Position numbers and translations under genes: made by a program. DNA of 64,000 nucleotides, from contig NZ_JAANOG010000004.1 of the NCBI RefSeq assembly GCF_019923745.1, positions 124,001-188,000 on the forward strand. Reading direction: 5' to 3'. Below the pieces are notes generated by a model. The model worked only from the letters and a program-made list of their open reading frames with translations. It was not told the DNA's origin and searched no databases. The DNA is from Aquirufa aurantiipilula. GTDB taxonomy: Bacteria > Bacteroidota > Bacteroidia > Cytophagales > Spirosomataceae. Positions 44,439 through 54,693 of the stretch are shown piece after piece (within the stretch, counting starts at the first letter, position 1; each line of letters opens with the position of its first letter).

Positions 44439-45662
44439 TTACGATTTCCAGTTTGTGAAAGTCTGCTCAATAATGTGGCAGGCTTTTTTTATGTCCAATT
44501 CGCTAATACAAAGAGGAGGAGCTAGACGGATTTTATTTCCATGAGTGGGTTTTGCCAATAAGCCGGATCGCATCATGGATAAACAGATTTCCCAAGCGAT
44601 TGGGCTTTCCTCATCCGTATTGATTTCAATGGCACAAAGTAGACCTTTTCCTCGTACGTCTCGAATGAGTGGACATTTTTGGGATAATTCCTGTAAAAAG
44701 CTCATCAATTGAAGGCCTCTTATTTGGGCATTTTGGACTAAATGCTCATCTTCTAGGATATCAATGGCCTCGGAAGCAATTGCACAGGCAAGGGGATTCC
44801 CTCCAAAGGTAGAACCGTGCTCTCCTGGTTTTAGCGTTAGCATAATTTCATCTCGACAAAGCACGGCCGAAACAGGCATGAATCCACCGGAAAGAGCTTT
44901 TCCGAGAAGTAATATATCGGGTTTTACATTTTCATGATCACATGCTAGCCAAGCGCCAGTTCTACCTAAACCAGTTTGAATTTCGTCAGCAATGAATAAA
45001 ACATGGGCAGCTTGACAAAGGTCAAAGGCCTTTTCTAAATAGCCATCATCCGGTAAAATGACGCCTGCCTCACCTTGAATGGGTTCGACCATAAAACCTG
45101 CTACATTGGGGTTTTTTAGAGCAGATTCCAACGCAGATAAATCATTGTAAGGAATTTTGATGAATCCAGGTAAAAATGGCCCAAAGTTGGTATAGCTTTG
45201 TGGATCATTGGATGCTGAGATAGCGGCTAGGGTTCTACCCCAAAAATTCCCTTCTGCTACAATGATTTGAGCTTGATTACTAGGTATTCCTTTTACTTCA
45301 TAACCCCATTTACGGGTTAGTTTGATGGCAGACTCTCCGGCTTCAACACCTGTATTCATGAATAAGACTTTGTCGTATCCAAATAAATCAGCAAGCTTTT
45401 TTTCAGCTAAGCCTAGTTGGTTATTATGAAAAGCTCTTGAACTTAAGGTTAATTGTTGTGCTTGTTTCATCATGGCATCCAATAATCTCGGATGGCAATG
45501 ACCTTGGTTGACAGCACTATAAGCAGAAAGGAAATCAAGGTATTCATTTCCATCCACATCCCAAACCAAAGAACCTTGACCTTTTTCTAAAACAACAGGA
45601 AGTGGGTGGTAGTTGTGAGCGCCGTATTTTTCTTCTAAATCAATGAATTGTTGGCTGGTCAT
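44439..45662 (-). CDS. rocD: Ornithine--oxo-acid aminotransferase
   Basis: A 407-residue class III aminotransferase that moves the delta-amino group of ornithine to 2-oxoglutarate, yielding glutamate semialdehyde. [19 protein letters not shown] and [23 protein letters not shown] are specific for ornithine aminotransferases. The PLP Lys is in [16 protein letters not shown], preceded by [12 protein letters not shown]. Single gene; arginase and proline genes are not in the window. Upstream is a 297-base gap rich in repeats. Confidence 0.92.
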   Translation of the reverse strand: MTSQQFIDLEEKYGAHNYHPLPVVLEKGQGSLVWDVDGNEYLDFLSAYSAVNQGHCHPRLLDAMMKQAQQLTLSSRAFHNNQLGLAEKKLADLFGYDKVLFMNTGVEAGESAIKLTRKWGYEVKGIPSNQAQIIVAEGNFWGRTLAAISASNDPQSYTNFGPFLPGFIKIPYNDLSALESALKNPNVAGFMVEPIQGEAGVILPDDGYLEKAFDLCQAAHVLFIADEIQTGLGRTGAWLACDHENVKPDILLLGKALSGGFMPVSAVLCRDEIMLTLKPGEHGSTFGGNPLACAIASEAIDILEDEHLVQNAQIRGLQLMSFLQELSQKCPLIRDVRGKGLLCAIEINTDEESPIAWEICLSMMRSGLLAKPTHGNKIRLAPPLCISELDIKKACHIIEQTFTNWKS

Positions 45663-45789
45663 GGAGAAATGTGGTTGTTGTTAATTGGAACTGGATTTGA
45701 TTGTACTTACTTGTGGTCTTTGCTTGGTATTAATTAGTTTGAATTGAATTTGGTTCTATTCGGATGGTTTGAATTTGGTTATTCTGCTC

Positions 45790-45822
45790 AGATTTGACAA
45801 CTTTTAAAAAGTTGTCAAATCT
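45790..45822. repeat. 33-nt palindrome with diverged sequence (P33-like)
   Basis: Arms AGATTTGACAACTTT and its complement enclose TAA: the same 15-3-15 layout as P33 but only the TTG(A/T)CAA core is similar. It could be a distant member or an independent palindrome. Confidence 0.6.
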
Positions 45823-45872
45823 AAGTGCCAAACTTTAATGCAAGATCTAAATGCTAAACCTTAATGTTAAAT
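45821..45872. repeat. Two tandem imperfect 26-nt repeats
   Basis: CTAAGTGCCAAACTTTAATG and CTAAATGCTAAACCTTAATG begin the two adjacent units. Six positions of 26 differ. They follow directly after the P33-like palindrome. Confidence 0.6.
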
Positions 45873-45883
45873 CTCAAATCTCA

Positions 45884-45927
45884 TTTTATAAAACAAAGGT
45901 TCCATTTTAATTGCTAAAATGGAACCT
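45884..45927 (-). terminator. Terminator of the fadA operon
   Basis: A perfect 13-bp stem (45897-45909 with 45915-45927) around a five-base loop. On the minus strand it is followed by TTTGTTTTAT. It lies 32 bases beyond the fadA stop. Confidence 0.75.
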
Positions 45928-45959
45928 AAAACTTGATATTCTTAATCAGTTAATTGAAT

Positions 45960-47135
45960 TTATAATAATTCATAAATCCCTGCGACTCCTTGTCCACCAC
46001 CAACACAGGCAGTGACCATCCCGTATTTTTGATTTCTACGTCGCATTTCATTGAATAACTGAATGGATAATTTAGCGCCAGAACATCCTAGTGGGTGACC
46101 TAAGGCAATTGCACCACCATTAACATTCACACGACTAGGATCTATTCCTAGGGTTTTGATAACAGCTAATGATTGCGCAGCAAAGGCTTCATTAAGTTCA
46201 ATTTGGTCAATATTGTCTAAAACTAATCCTGCCTTTTTTAAGGCAATAGGAATTGATTCTACTGGGCCAATTCCCATCAAGCTTGGTTCTACACCTGCCG
46301 TGGCATAGCTGACCATTCGGGCTATTGGCTGTACATTTAATTCTTTGAGGAATTTTTCAGAAACGACCATAACAAATGCCGCTCCATCGGATGTCTGAGA
46401 AGCATTTCCAGCGGTTACTGTTCCACCCATCGCAAAAACCGGTTTCAATTTTGCTAATGCTTCTAATGTTGTATCTGCTCTTGGTCCTTCATCTTGACTG
46501 ACAATGGAAGTACGCGTCTTTTTCTTTCCTTCTTTGGCATCGAAATAATTTTCTGTTACACTGATTGGAACAATTTCCGAAGCGAACCTGCCATCTTTGA
46601 TAGCTGCTAAGGCCTTAATGTGCGATTGATACGCAAAGTTGTCTTGCTCTTCCCGCGTAACTTCATATTTTTTACTTACCGCCTCAGCCGTTAATCCCAT
46701 ACCAATGTAATAATCGGGATGTTCCGAAGCAAGGTCATAATTCAAAACCGTTTTATGACCTAACATAGGTAACATAGTCATGGATTCTGTTCCTCCAGCA
46801 ATGACACAGTCGGCCATGCCTGAACTCACTTTTGCTGAAGCTAGCGCAATCGCCTCTAGGCCAGAACCACAATAGCGATTGATGATAAATCCTGGTACAT
46901 TTTTAGGCAATGACAAAAGAGATATGTATCTCGCCATTTGCATTCCTTGTTCTGCCTCAGGTATAGCATTTCCTACAATAAGGTCATCTACCCGACTAGG
47001 GTCTAAGTTCGGAATCTGAGCTACAAGATGCTTTATAACTTCAGCAGCTAATGTATCAGGGCGAACGGTACGAAAACCTCCTCTATTGGCTTTGGCTACA
47101 GCTGTTCTGTAACCAGCAATGATATATGCGTTCAT
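45960..47135 (-). CDS. fadA: Acetyl-CoA acyltransferase (3-ketoacyl-CoA thiolase)
   Basis: A 391-residue thiolase, the last step of beta-oxidation. The acyl-binding Cys is in NRYCGSGLEAIALA; the second catalytic pair is in NGGAIALGHPLGCSGA and CVGGGQGVA. The ATG at 47135 is the better start; the longer frame adds two residues from a TTG. It lies 21 bases after the FadN-type gene, so the two form an operon. A biosynthetic thiolase would be shorter and lacks this context. Confidence 0.93.
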   Translation of the reverse strand: MNAYIIAGYRTAVAKANRGGFRTVRPDTLAAEVIKHLVAQIPNLDPSRVDDLIVGNAIPEAEQGMQMARYISLLSLPKNVPGFIINRYCGSGLEAIALASAKVSSGMADCVIAGGTESMTMLPMLGHKTVLNYDLASEHPDYYIGMGLTAEAVSKKYEVTREEQDNFAYQSHIKALAAIKDGRFASEIVPISVTENYFDAKEGKKKTRTSIVSQDEGPRADTTLEALAKLKPVFAMGGTVTAGNASQTSDGAAFVMVVSEKFLKELNVQPIARMVSYATAGVEPSLMGIGPVESIPIALKKAGLVLDNIDQIELNEAFAAQSLAVIKTLGIDPSRVNVNGGAIALGHPLGCSGAKLSIQLFNEMRRRNQKYGMVTACVGGGQGVAGIYELL

Positions 47136-47156
47136 AATCAATTGATTTTGAATGGA

Positions 47157-49562
47157 TTAATTTCTTGGTGGTTTTCCACCGTTTAATAGACTACTGATAC
47201 GTTCTAATGTTTTCTTCTCTCCTGAAAGTGACAAGAATGCTTCTCTTTCTAGATCTAATAAATATTGCTCTGTCACCAATTGAGGACTATCCAAATCACC
47301 GCCGCAAATGGCATAAGCTAATTTGTTGGCAATTAATGAATCGTGTTCAGAAATATAATTTCCCATTTTCATGCTGAATATTCCTGCTTTGAAAAGTGCT
47401 AAGCCTTGTTTTCCTTCTACCCAAACATCCGAACGTTGTTGTTTTTGAACATATCCTGCATCTGCTAAAGCTAAAGCTTCTTTTTTGGCTTCGGCAATGA
47501 GTTGACTACGGTTCAAAACGATACGATCAAAAGGACGTATGTAATTCATTTCTTTTGCCTCATAAGCGGAAGTACTAACCTTTGCTGTTGCGATATTCAT
47601 AAAGGCCTGTTGCAGTCGATTTAATTCAACATCTCCAGCTTGACGAGCATCTCCCATGCGCATGGCCATTTCTTTGGTTCCACCACCTGCAGGAATTAAA
47701 CCTACACCAACTTCCACTAAGCCCATGTAAGTTTCTGCATGTGCCACTAATTTATCTGCATGTAAGCTGATTTCACAACCACCTCCTAATGCTAAAGTAT
47801 GAGGAGCCACCACCACTGGAATGGATGAATAACGTACGCGCATCATGGTGTTTTGGAATACCGCAATCATGTTGTTGACCTCATCAAATTCTTGATTAGC
47901 TGCAAACATGAATAACATACCCAAATTAGCCCCAGCAGAAAAAGCTTCAACACCTTCGTTCCCAATCACCAATCCACGGTAGTTTTTCTCAGCTAGATCG
48001 ATGGCCTTTTGAATTCCCTCCAAAACACCTTGACCCATGGTATTCATTTTCGAATGAAATTCTAGGCATATGATTTCATCACCTAAATCAACAATGGTAG
48101 CATCGTCGTTTTGATATACAATCTTATCGGGCTTTAAGCTGCTTAGGAAAATTTGGTTTTCTATTCCCTCAATAGCTCGGTAATTTTTTGAGCTAAGGTC
48201 ATAGTATAAACGTTTTCCTCCTTCATTTTTATAGAAAGTGGTGAACCCATTTTTTACCATTTCTAAGACCCAATCCGCTGCCTCCATGCCATTTTCGTGC
48301 ATCATGTCTAGGCCTTTTTGTACCCCAAGTGCATCCCAAGTTTCAAAAATGCCCATCTCCCAACCAAATCCTGCACAAATGGCTTGATCTATTTTTACCA
48401 AATCATCTGCAATTTCTGGGATTCGATTGGATGCATAACGGAAGCCATCTAAAATGGTTCTTCTGTAAAATTCACCAGCCAAATCTTTGCCAGAAAGAAG
48501 TATTTCAAAACGCTTAGGTAAAGCGTCAATGGCTTTGGAGCGATCTAATGTTTCGAAGGATACTTTTTGAGCAGCTCTATATTCAAATGTTTGCAAATCA
48601 AGGCTCAAAATTTCTGTTTTACCTTGAGCATTTTTTATTTTTTTATAAAAACCTTGTCCCGTCTTATCTCCCAACCATTTGTTCTCCATCAATTTCTGGA
48701 GCATCTTGGGTAAGATAAAAATATCTTTGCTTTCATCATTCGCTACGGCTTTGTATAAATTATTTGCTACATGAACCGTTGTGTCCAAACCTACTACGTC
48801 CGATAAACGGAATGTTCCTGATTTTGGACGCCCTACCACTTTAGAAGTAAGTTTATCAACCTGCTCCACGCTAAGACCTAATTCTTCCACCACTTTCATT
48901 GTTTGCATCATGGAATAAACTCCAATCCGGTTGGCAATAAATGCTGGGGTGTCTTTACATAGTACAGTAGTTTTTCCTAGATTAGTTTGACCAAATCCCA
49001 ATAAGAATTGAATGACATCGGGGGAGGTGTGTGGAGTAGGAATAATTTCTAATAATCGTAAATAGCGTGGCGGATTAAAAAAGTGTGTGCCACAGAAATG
49101 TTTTTGAAAGTCCTCACTTCTTCCTTCTGCCATCAAATGAATCGGGATTCCTGAAGTGTTGGAGCTGATCAAAGTTCCTTTAGTACGGATAGCATCCACT
49201 TTTTCGAACAAGGATTTTTTAATGTCCAAATTCTCCACAATAACTTCCATGATCCAATCTGCCGAAACGATATCTTGTAAGTTATCATCAAAGTTTCCAA
49301 GTTTGATTCGTTTAGCGAAATCATTCACGTACAAGGAAGCTGGCTTCGATTTTAACGTTTGTTGAAATGCTAAATTGACAATCCGATTTTTTACGAGTGG
49401 ATGTGTCAAACTCAGGCCTTTGGCTGTTTCTTCAGCAGTTAGTTCTTTTGGCGCAATGTCCAGAAGCAATACATCTACACCAATATTGGCAAAATGACAT
49501 GCAATTCGGGAACCCATGATGCCAGAACCTAAAATGGCAACTTTTTTGATCGAACGATTCAT
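47157..49562 (-). CDS. fadN: 3-hydroxyacyl-CoA dehydrogenase / enoyl-CoA hydratase, FadN type
   Basis: An 801-residue fusion with the dehydrogenase first and the hydratase last, opposite to E. coli FadB and like Bacillus FadN. The NAD-binding motif VAILGSGIMGSRIACHFANIG is at residues 8-28; SSNTSGIPI and FCGTHFFNPPRY mark the catalytic part. A second dehydrogenase C-terminal region follows. The crotonase domain lies at about 490-700, with VEAFSAGANLGML and ALGGGCEISLHAD as oxyanion-hole segments and LVEVGVGLIPAGGGT. Coupled in operon with fadA. Acyl-CoA synthetase and dehydrogenase genes are not adjacent. Confidence 0.92.
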   Translation of the reverse strand: MNRSIKKVAILGSGIMGSRIACHFANIGVDVLLLDIAPKELTAEETAKGLSLTHPLVKNRIVNLAFQQTLKSKPASLYVNDFAKRIKLGNFDDNLQDIVSADWIMEVIVENLDIKKSLFEKVDAIRTKGTLISSNTSGIPIHLMAEGRSEDFQKHFCGTHFFNPPRYLRLLEIIPTPHTSPDVIQFLLGFGQTNLGKTTVLCKDTPAFIANRIGVYSMMQTMKVVEELGLSVEQVDKLTSKVVGRPKSGTFRLSDVVGLDTTVHVANNLYKAVANDESKDIFILPKMLQKLMENKWLGDKTGQGFYKKIKNAQGKTEILSLDLQTFEYRAAQKVSFETLDRSKAIDALPKRFEILLSGKDLAGEFYRRTILDGFRYASNRIPEIADDLVKIDQAICAGFGWEMGIFETWDALGVQKGLDMMHENGMEAADWVLEMVKNGFTTFYKNEGGKRLYYDLSSKNYRAIEGIENQIFLSSLKPDKIVYQNDDATIVDLGDEIICLEFHSKMNTMGQGVLEGIQKAIDLAEKNYRGLVIGNEGVEAFSAGANLGMLFMFAANQEFDEVNNMIAVFQNTMMRVRYSSIPVVVAPHTLALGGGCEISLHADKLVAHAETYMGLVEVGVGLIPAGGGTKEMAMRMGDARQAGDVELNRLQQAFMNIATAKVSTSAYEAKEMNYIRPFDRIVLNRSQLIAEAKKEALALADAGYVQKQQRSDVWVEGKQGLALFKAGIFSMKMGNYISEHDSLIANKLAYAICGGDLDSPQLVTEQYLLDLEREAFLSLSGEKKTLERISSLLNGGKPPRN

Positions 49563-49669
49563 TTGAATTATGTTTTTATTAAAAACGAAAGCGCGTAAAG
49601 TTAATTAAATTTCGAAATGTTATGCAAGCATACTAATTTTTTTTGATAAAAAAATCCACCCTTCCGCTA

Positions 49670-49702
49670 AACCTCGACAGCGTTTTAAACGCTGTCGAGG
49701 TT
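49670..49702. repeat. 33-nt palindrome, inside-out copy (family P33)
   Basis: Here the arms are in reverse order: AACCTCGACAGCGTT, a 3-nt loop, then AACGCTGTCGAGGTT. One base pair differs from the other copies (G-C for A-T), in both arms. It lies just beyond the gcvP stop, between two minus-strand genes. Confidence 0.85.
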
Positions 49703-49719
49703 AACGAAAAAATAAAAAA

Positions 49720-52602
49720 TTATTGCTCCATATAACTGGTAATCGGTTCGCAAGCACAGACTAAGTTGCGATCACCGTAGGCCGAATCAATGCGAGATAC
49801 GCTTGGCCAAAATTTATTTGCTTTCACATAAGATAATGGGAAAACGGCTTTTTCTCTGCTGTATGGGCGATTCCATTCACCTACCAACACCACACTTTGT
49901 GTATGTGGCGCATTTTTCAATACATTATTGAGCTTATCAGCTTGTCCATCTTCAATTTCTTGGATTTCCGCACGAATACTCAACAAGGCATCACAGAAAC
50001 GATCTAACTCTTCTTTGTTCTCTGATTCTGTTGGCTCAATCATCAATGTTCCAGCTACTGGAAATGAAAGGGTAGGAGCATGGAAACCATAATCCATTAA
50101 TCGCTTGGCAATATCCTCTGCTTCTATCCCTACACTAGCTTTGAAAGGTCTACAATCCACAATCATTTCGTGGGCACAACGTCCATGTGAACCGGTGTAC
50201 AGAATAGGGAATTTAGATTCTAAACGCGCTTTAATGTAATTGGCATTTAGTATGGCTGTTTCAGTCGCACGAGTTAACCCTTCTCCACCCATCATCGCAA
50301 TGTAGGCATAAGAAATGGCTAAGATACTTGCGGAACCCACAGGACCAGCAGAAACAGCACCATGACTGCTAGCCTCAACCGAGTCTGTCATCACGTGGCC
50401 GGGTAAAAACGGTACCAATTGCTTCGCTACACCAATAGGTCCCATGCCAGGTCCACCACCACCGTGAGGAATACAGAATGTCTTGTGTAAATTCAAGTGA
50501 CAAACATCCGCACCAATCGTCGCAGGAGAAGTTAATCCTACTTGCGCATTCATATTGGCACCATCCATGTACACTTGACCTCCATTTTCATGGATGATTT
50601 CACAAATTTCTTTGATGGACTCTTCAAAAACTCCGTGGGTACTTGGATAAGTGACCATCAAGCAAGCTAAATCATCTTTGTGTTCAATAGCTTTAGCTTT
50701 CAATTGTTCAACATCAATATTACCATTGGCATCACATCCCGTAACAATCACTTTCATTCCCGCCATCACAGCTGATGCAGGATTGGTTCCATGAGCTGAA
50801 GAGGGGATTAAGGCTACATTACGGTGTGAATCCCCACGAGAAGCGTGGTAAGCACGAATAACCATTAATCCAGCGTATTCACCTTGAGCTCCTGAGTTTG
50901 GTTGCATGGACATGGCAGCAAATCCTGTGATTTCACATAACCAATCATTTAATTCCATGATTAATCGTTGATAACCCCGAGTTTGACTGGCTGGAGCAAA
51001 TGGATGCATTTTTCCAAGTTCAGGCCATGTAACAGGAATCATTTCCGTAGTAGCATTTAATTTCATGGTACATGAACCTAATGAAATCATGGAATGCACC
51101 ATGGATAAGTCTTTGGATTCCAAGGATTTTAAATAACGCAACATACCATGTTCGGAATGATAGCGATTAAAAACATCATGACTTAAAAAGGTAGATTGAC
51201 GAGTTAATTTTGCAGGAATTCTCCACGTGATGCTCATCTCTTCTCCTCCAATACCTTCCATTTTAACGCGTTGGAAGAAACCTAGAATTTCAACGACATC
51301 TTCTTCTTGCGTGGTTTCATCCAAAGCAATACTTAATTTGCTATTGTCGTTTCTGAAATAGCGGAAATTACGCTCAGAAGCTTCTGCCAATTCTCTAATT
51401 TCTTCGGTTAAATCCCCTGTATTGATTGTAATTGTATCAAAATGATGCGTGTTTTCTAAAGTAAAACCTAACTTCTGTACACCCGCAGCAAGTAATTCTG
51501 TTAGACCGTAAATTTTTGTGGCTTTATTTTTCAACTCCTCTGGACCATGGTAAATAGCATAGGCTGCAGCCATGATGGAAAGGAGTACTTGCGCTGTACA
51601 AATATTGGAAGTTGCTTTTTCTCGACGAATATGTTGTTCGCGTGTTTGAAGCGCCATACGCAAAGCCCTATTTCCTTCGGAATCGATGGACACTCCAATG
51701 ATGCGGCCCGGTATATTTCTTTTGTACTTTTCTTTGGTCGCAAAGAAAGCGGCATGTGGTCCACCAAATCCCATGGGTACGCCAAAACGCTGAGAACTAC
51801 CCACTACTACATCGGCTCCCATTTCACCTGGAGGAGTTAGTATCGTTAGGGCTAATAAATCAGCAGCAACCACCACTTGAATTCCATTTTCTTTAGCGGA
51901 TTCAATGAGTGCGGTATAGTCAAATACCTCACCATTACTGGCAGGGTATTGTAAAACGATGGCATAATATTGCGCATCTGTTACATCAATTTGTAAGTGA
52001 TTACCTACCACTACATTAATTCCGAGAGGTTCAGCTCTCGTCTTAAGAACATCAATGGTTTGCGGTAAGCATAACTCAGATACAAAAATCGATTCTGCTT
52101 GATTTCTTTCTGCAGGTCTTTGTCCATGTAACATGGTCATAGCTTCTGCAGCAGCAGTTCCTTCATCCAATAGAGAGGCATTCGCCAATTCCATTCCAGT
52201 CAAATCTATGATCATGGTTTGGTAATTCAACAACATCTCTAAACGTCCTTGCGCAATTTCCGCTTGATAAGGTGTATAAGCAGTATACCAAGAAGGGTTT
52301 TCTAAGATATTCCGTAGAATAACAGAAGGTACGATGGTGTCATAATATCCTAAGCCTATATGGCTTTTGAATATTTTATTTTGTCCCATAATTTGTTTGA
52401 AATCACGTAAAAATTCAAACTCTGTTTTGGGATTTGGTAGTCGTAAACCTTGCGCTAAACGTATAGGTTGAGGAACAGTTTGTTGAATTAAAGTAGTCAG
52501 ACTATCTACGCCAATGGTTTTTAACATGGCCGCGATATCAGTTGGATTAGAATTGTTGTGACGCAATGAAAAATCTTCCCTGTATTTGAAATTGGGGATC
52601 AT
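49720..52602 (-). CDS. gcvP: Glycine dehydrogenase (aminomethyl-transferring), P protein
   Basis: A 960-residue full-length P protein of the glycine cleavage system, the single-chain form (N- and C-terminal halves fused). It removes CO2 from glycine and passes the aminomethyl group to lipoyl-GcvH. The PLP Lys is in [16 protein letters not shown] near residue 705; IGLGYYDT and [21 protein letters not shown] mark the N-terminal half and [14 protein letters not shown] the C-terminal half. gcvT and gcvH are not adjacent, and no glycine riboswitch is seen in the short upstream spacer. Confidence 0.97.
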   Translation of the reverse strand: MIPNFKYREDFSLRHNNSNPTDIAAMLKTIGVDSLTTLIQQTVPQPIRLAQGLRLPNPKTEFEFLRDFKQIMGQNKIFKSHIGLGYYDTIVPSVILRNILENPSWYTAYTPYQAEIAQGRLEMLLNYQTMIIDLTGMELANASLLDEGTAAAEAMTMLHGQRPAERNQAESIFVSELCLPQTIDVLKTRAEPLGINVVVGNHLQIDVTDAQYYAIVLQYPASNGEVFDYTALIESAKENGIQVVVAADLLALTILTPPGEMGADVVVGSSQRFGVPMGFGGPHAAFFATKEKYKRNIPGRIIGVSIDSEGNRALRMALQTREQHIRREKATSNICTAQVLLSIMAAAYAIYHGPEELKNKATKIYGLTELLAAGVQKLGFTLENTHHFDTITINTGDLTEEIRELAEASERNFRYFRNDNSKLSIALDETTQEEDVVEILGFFQRVKMEGIGGEEMSITWRIPAKLTRQSTFLSHDVFNRYHSEHGMLRYLKSLESKDLSMVHSMISLGSCTMKLNATTEMIPVTWPELGKMHPFAPASQTRGYQRLIMELNDWLCEITGFAAMSMQPNSGAQGEYAGLMVIRAYHASRGDSHRNVALIPSSAHGTNPASAVMAGMKVIVTGCDANGNIDVEQLKAKAIEHKDDLACLMVTYPSTHGVFEESIKEICEIIHENGGQVYMDGANMNAQVGLTSPATIGADVCHLNLHKTFCIPHGGGGPGMGPIGVAKQLVPFLPGHVMTDSVEASSHGAVSAGPVGSASILAISYAYIAMMGGEGLTRATETAILNANYIKARLESKFPILYTGSHGRCAHEMIVDCRPFKASVGIEAEDIAKRLMDYGFHAPTLSFPVAGTLMIEPTESENKEELDRFCDALLSIRAEIQEIEDGQADKLNNVLKNAPHTQSVVLVGEWNRPYSREKAVFPLSYVKANKFWPSVSRIDSAYGDRNLVCACEPITSYMEQ

Positions 52603-52706
52603 AGGATGAAGGCGAAATTTGTGTGAAAAAACGTTGTAAAATTAAACTTTTTATGGGATTTATTTTTCAATTCTTATCTTGCGAACTTAATTTTTTCCTC
52701 AACAAA

Positions 52707-54308
52707 ATGAAAAAGACTTACTATTCGGTTTTAGCACTTTTTTTAGTTGCAAAACTTATTCCTTTGAGCCTCTTTGCTCAATCAAATCCAGTGCCATATG
52801 CCTATACGATTAAGGCTGAAGATTTGAAAAAACATTTGACTTTTATTGCTTCTGATAGCTTGAAAGGAAGAAATACGGGTTCAGCAGAACAAAAAGTAGC
52901 TGCCAATTACATCGCCAATCATTTTAAGGCAGTTGGATTAGCTCCAGTGCAAGGCAGTTATTTTCAAAAAGTTGATTTAGTCAATCGTGCTTGGACAAAT
53001 GTAACAGCCCAAATCAAAGGGAAATCCTATGGCTATTTATCTGATTTTATGGCCTATGCTTTAGCTCCAGTTGCCGCAGGCTCAAAGATTCCAACTGTTT
53101 TTGCAGGATACGGTGTACAACAAGGCGCCTTTACCGATTTTGATAAGTTGAAAGCCAAAGGATCCATGGTCGTAGTTATTGATGGTGAAGCCAAAGATCA
53201 AGCAGGAAACTATATACTTTCTGGATCTAAAGACCCTTCCCCATTCGGTAAGGCAACAGGCTGGAGAGAAAAAATGAAATTAGCTCAAGCGGCTGGTGCT
53301 ACAGGTTTGATTGTCATTACGGATAAGGATGAGAAAACATTTAGTGCTCAGGTAAATCAGCGTCAGGCTATGATGAAACGTTTTGGTAACGAGCGTATGG
53401 TTTTCAAAGAAGTTACTCCAAATAAAGATGCCGAATTCCCTGTGATTTTGATTTCATCAGCTATGGCCGCTCAATTATTGGGAACGGATGTAGCGGCACT
53501 TGAAGGTTTTAAAACCAAAGTTTCAACTGAAAAAAAATCAGTAGCTAGTAAATTTAAAGCTGGAACCATTGAGTTGAGAATAGAAAATACGGAAAGCCCC
53601 GTTGACACCTACAATGTAGTGGGATTTTTAGAGGGAACGGATAAGAAATCGGAGGTAATTGTGATTACCGCCCACTATGACCACATTGGTATTTCTGCTG
53701 ATGGTCGTATCAATAATGGAGCAAATGATGATGGCTCAGGTACGGTTACTGTGATGGAATTGGCTGAAGCTTTTGGTAAAGCGGCAGCGGAAGGGCATCG
53801 TCCACGTAGAAGCATCTTGTTTATGACCGTTACAGGTGAAGAGAAGGGTTTGTTAGGTTCTGAGTATTATTCGAACCACCCATTGTTTCCTTTGGCAAAT
53901 ACTGTTTGTGATTTGAACATTGATATGGTGGGTCGTTATGATGATGAGCATGTGGGTAAACCAGATTATATCTATGAGATTGGCTCAGATAAATTATCAT
54001 CTCAGTTACGTGCGGTATTGGAAGAGCAAAACAAGAAGCACATTGGTTTAGATTTGGATTATAAATACAATGACCCTAATGATCCGAATCGTTTTTATTA
54101 TCGTTCTGATCATTACAACTTCGCCAAGCATAAAATTCCAGTGGCATTTTTCTTCAATGGCGTTCATGATGATTATCACCAACCAGGTGATGATGTAGAG
54201 AAAATTGAATTTGACCAAATTCAAAAAGTAGGTCGATTAGTTTTCTACATGGCTTGGGAAATTTCTAACAGAGAACAACGCTTGCCAGTGGATTCTAACA
54301 AACCATAA
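52707..54308 (+). CDS. Secreted M28 family zinc peptidase with PA domain
   Basis: A 533-residue exported aminopeptidase-like protein. The signal peptide (MKKTYYSVLALFLVAKLIPL, ending LFAQ) fixes the ATG at 52707. A PA domain covers about residues 115-260. The M28 catalytic core has the zinc ligands in TAHYDHIG, ANDDGSG, GEEKGLLGSEYY and NIDMVGRYD, and a last His in the BDDYHQPGDD-like segment HDDYHQPGDDVEKI. Proteins of this type trim peptides from the N-terminus outside the cell; the substrate is unknown. Single gene with its own terminator. Confidence 0.9.
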   Translation: MKKTYYSVLALFLVAKLIPLSLFAQSNPVPYAYTIKAEDLKKHLTFIASDSLKGRNTGSAEQKVAANYIANHFKAVGLAPVQGSYFQKVDLVNRAWTNVTAQIKGKSYGYLSDFMAYALAPVAAGSKIPTVFAGYGVQQGAFTDFDKLKAKGSMVVVIDGEAKDQAGNYILSGSKDPSPFGKATGWREKMKLAQAAGATGLIVITDKDEKTFSAQVNQRQAMMKRFGNERMVFKEVTPNKDAEFPVILISSAMAAQLLGTDVAALEGFKTKVSTEKKSVASKFKAGTIELRIENTESPVDTYNVVGFLEGTDKKSEVIVITAHYDHIGISADGRINNGANDDGSGTVTVMELAEAFGKAAAEGHRPRRSILFMTVTGEEKGLLGSEYYSNHPLFPLANTVCDLNIDMVGRYDDEHVGKPDYIYEIGSDKLSSQLRAVLEEQNKKHIGLDLDYKYNDPNDPNRFYYRSDHYNFAKHKIPVAFFFNGVHDDYHQPGDDVEKIEFDQIQKVGRLVFYMAWEISNREQRLPVDSNKP

Positions 54309-54324
54309 ATGCATAATAAATATG

Positions 54325-54360
54325 AAAATAGCCTCAAATATCATTTGAGGCTATTTTTTT
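54325..54360 (+). terminator. Terminator of the M28 peptidase gene
   Basis: A perfect 15-bp stem (54325-54339 with 54343-54357) with a three-base loop and a run of T residues. Confidence 0.85.
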
Positions 54361-54511
54361 TTGATGTGTTATCAATATGTCAATGCATGAAAAAGGTAGG
54401 TCGTATTCAAGTATTGACAAATTTTTCTTTATTTCATTAACAATGTTGGAATAATACTTTTCATCGTGTTTCTTTTTTTTCATAAAAAAAATAAAAAAAA
54501 ACAGAAGAAAT

Positions 54512-54670
54512 AAGGTTAATCCTAAGACGAATTCTGCTTCGCAGAATCGATTTTCTCTCCGCTTACGGCTTAAATCTTTGACGCTTTCGCACATTTCCAA
54601 TGCGCAAGGTCAAATATCCGCCTGCCGCTTCGCTCAAGCTCCGTTCAAATCTTTCGTTGGGATTAACCTT
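54512..54670. repeat. Structured element with 11-bp terminal inverted repeats
   Basis: AAGGTTAATCC (54512-54522) and GGATTAACCTT (54660-54670) are exact inverted repeats about 137 bases apart. Inside are a 7-bp hairpin with a 3-base loop (54531-54547) and a long hairpin (TTTGAC and CTTTCGCA at 54577-54591 with TGCGCAAG and GTCAAA at 54601-54614). The GC content is higher than its AT-rich flank. It looks like a miniature mobile element or a structured RNA. Confidence 0.6.
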
Positions 54671-54693
54671 TACAATGTAGAATAATTCATCAT

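Larger units (their letters stand above)
45663..45959. other. Repeat-rich spacer between rocD and fadA
   Basis: No gene is seen. It contains an AT-rich stretch with repeated TTTGAAT/TTTGGTT words, a P33-like palindrome (45790), two tandem imperfect 26-nt repeats (45821-45846 and 45847-45872, about 20 of 26 identical) and the fadA terminator. I could not identify the rocD promoter. Confidence 0.6.
54309..54693. other. Gene-free region between M28 peptidase and DUF4954 genes
   Basis: A 385-base gap. It holds the peptidase terminator, an AT-rich stretch (54360-54510) and a structured element bounded by inverted repeats (54512-54670). A minus-strand frame of 88 codons covers 54334-54600, but its first residues lie in the structured element and it ends in the terminator, so I do not call it. 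Confidence 0.6.

Noticed and set aside
52603-52706. Glycine riboswitch upstream of gcvP
   Set aside because: The spacer is about 100 bases and shows no tandem glycine aptamer motifs.
54334-54600. Minus-strand frame of 88 codons with a hydrophobic stretch
   Set aside because: Its first 25 residues come from the structured inverted-repeat element and it ends in the peptidase terminator. The hydrophobic part is poly-T. No family resemblance.
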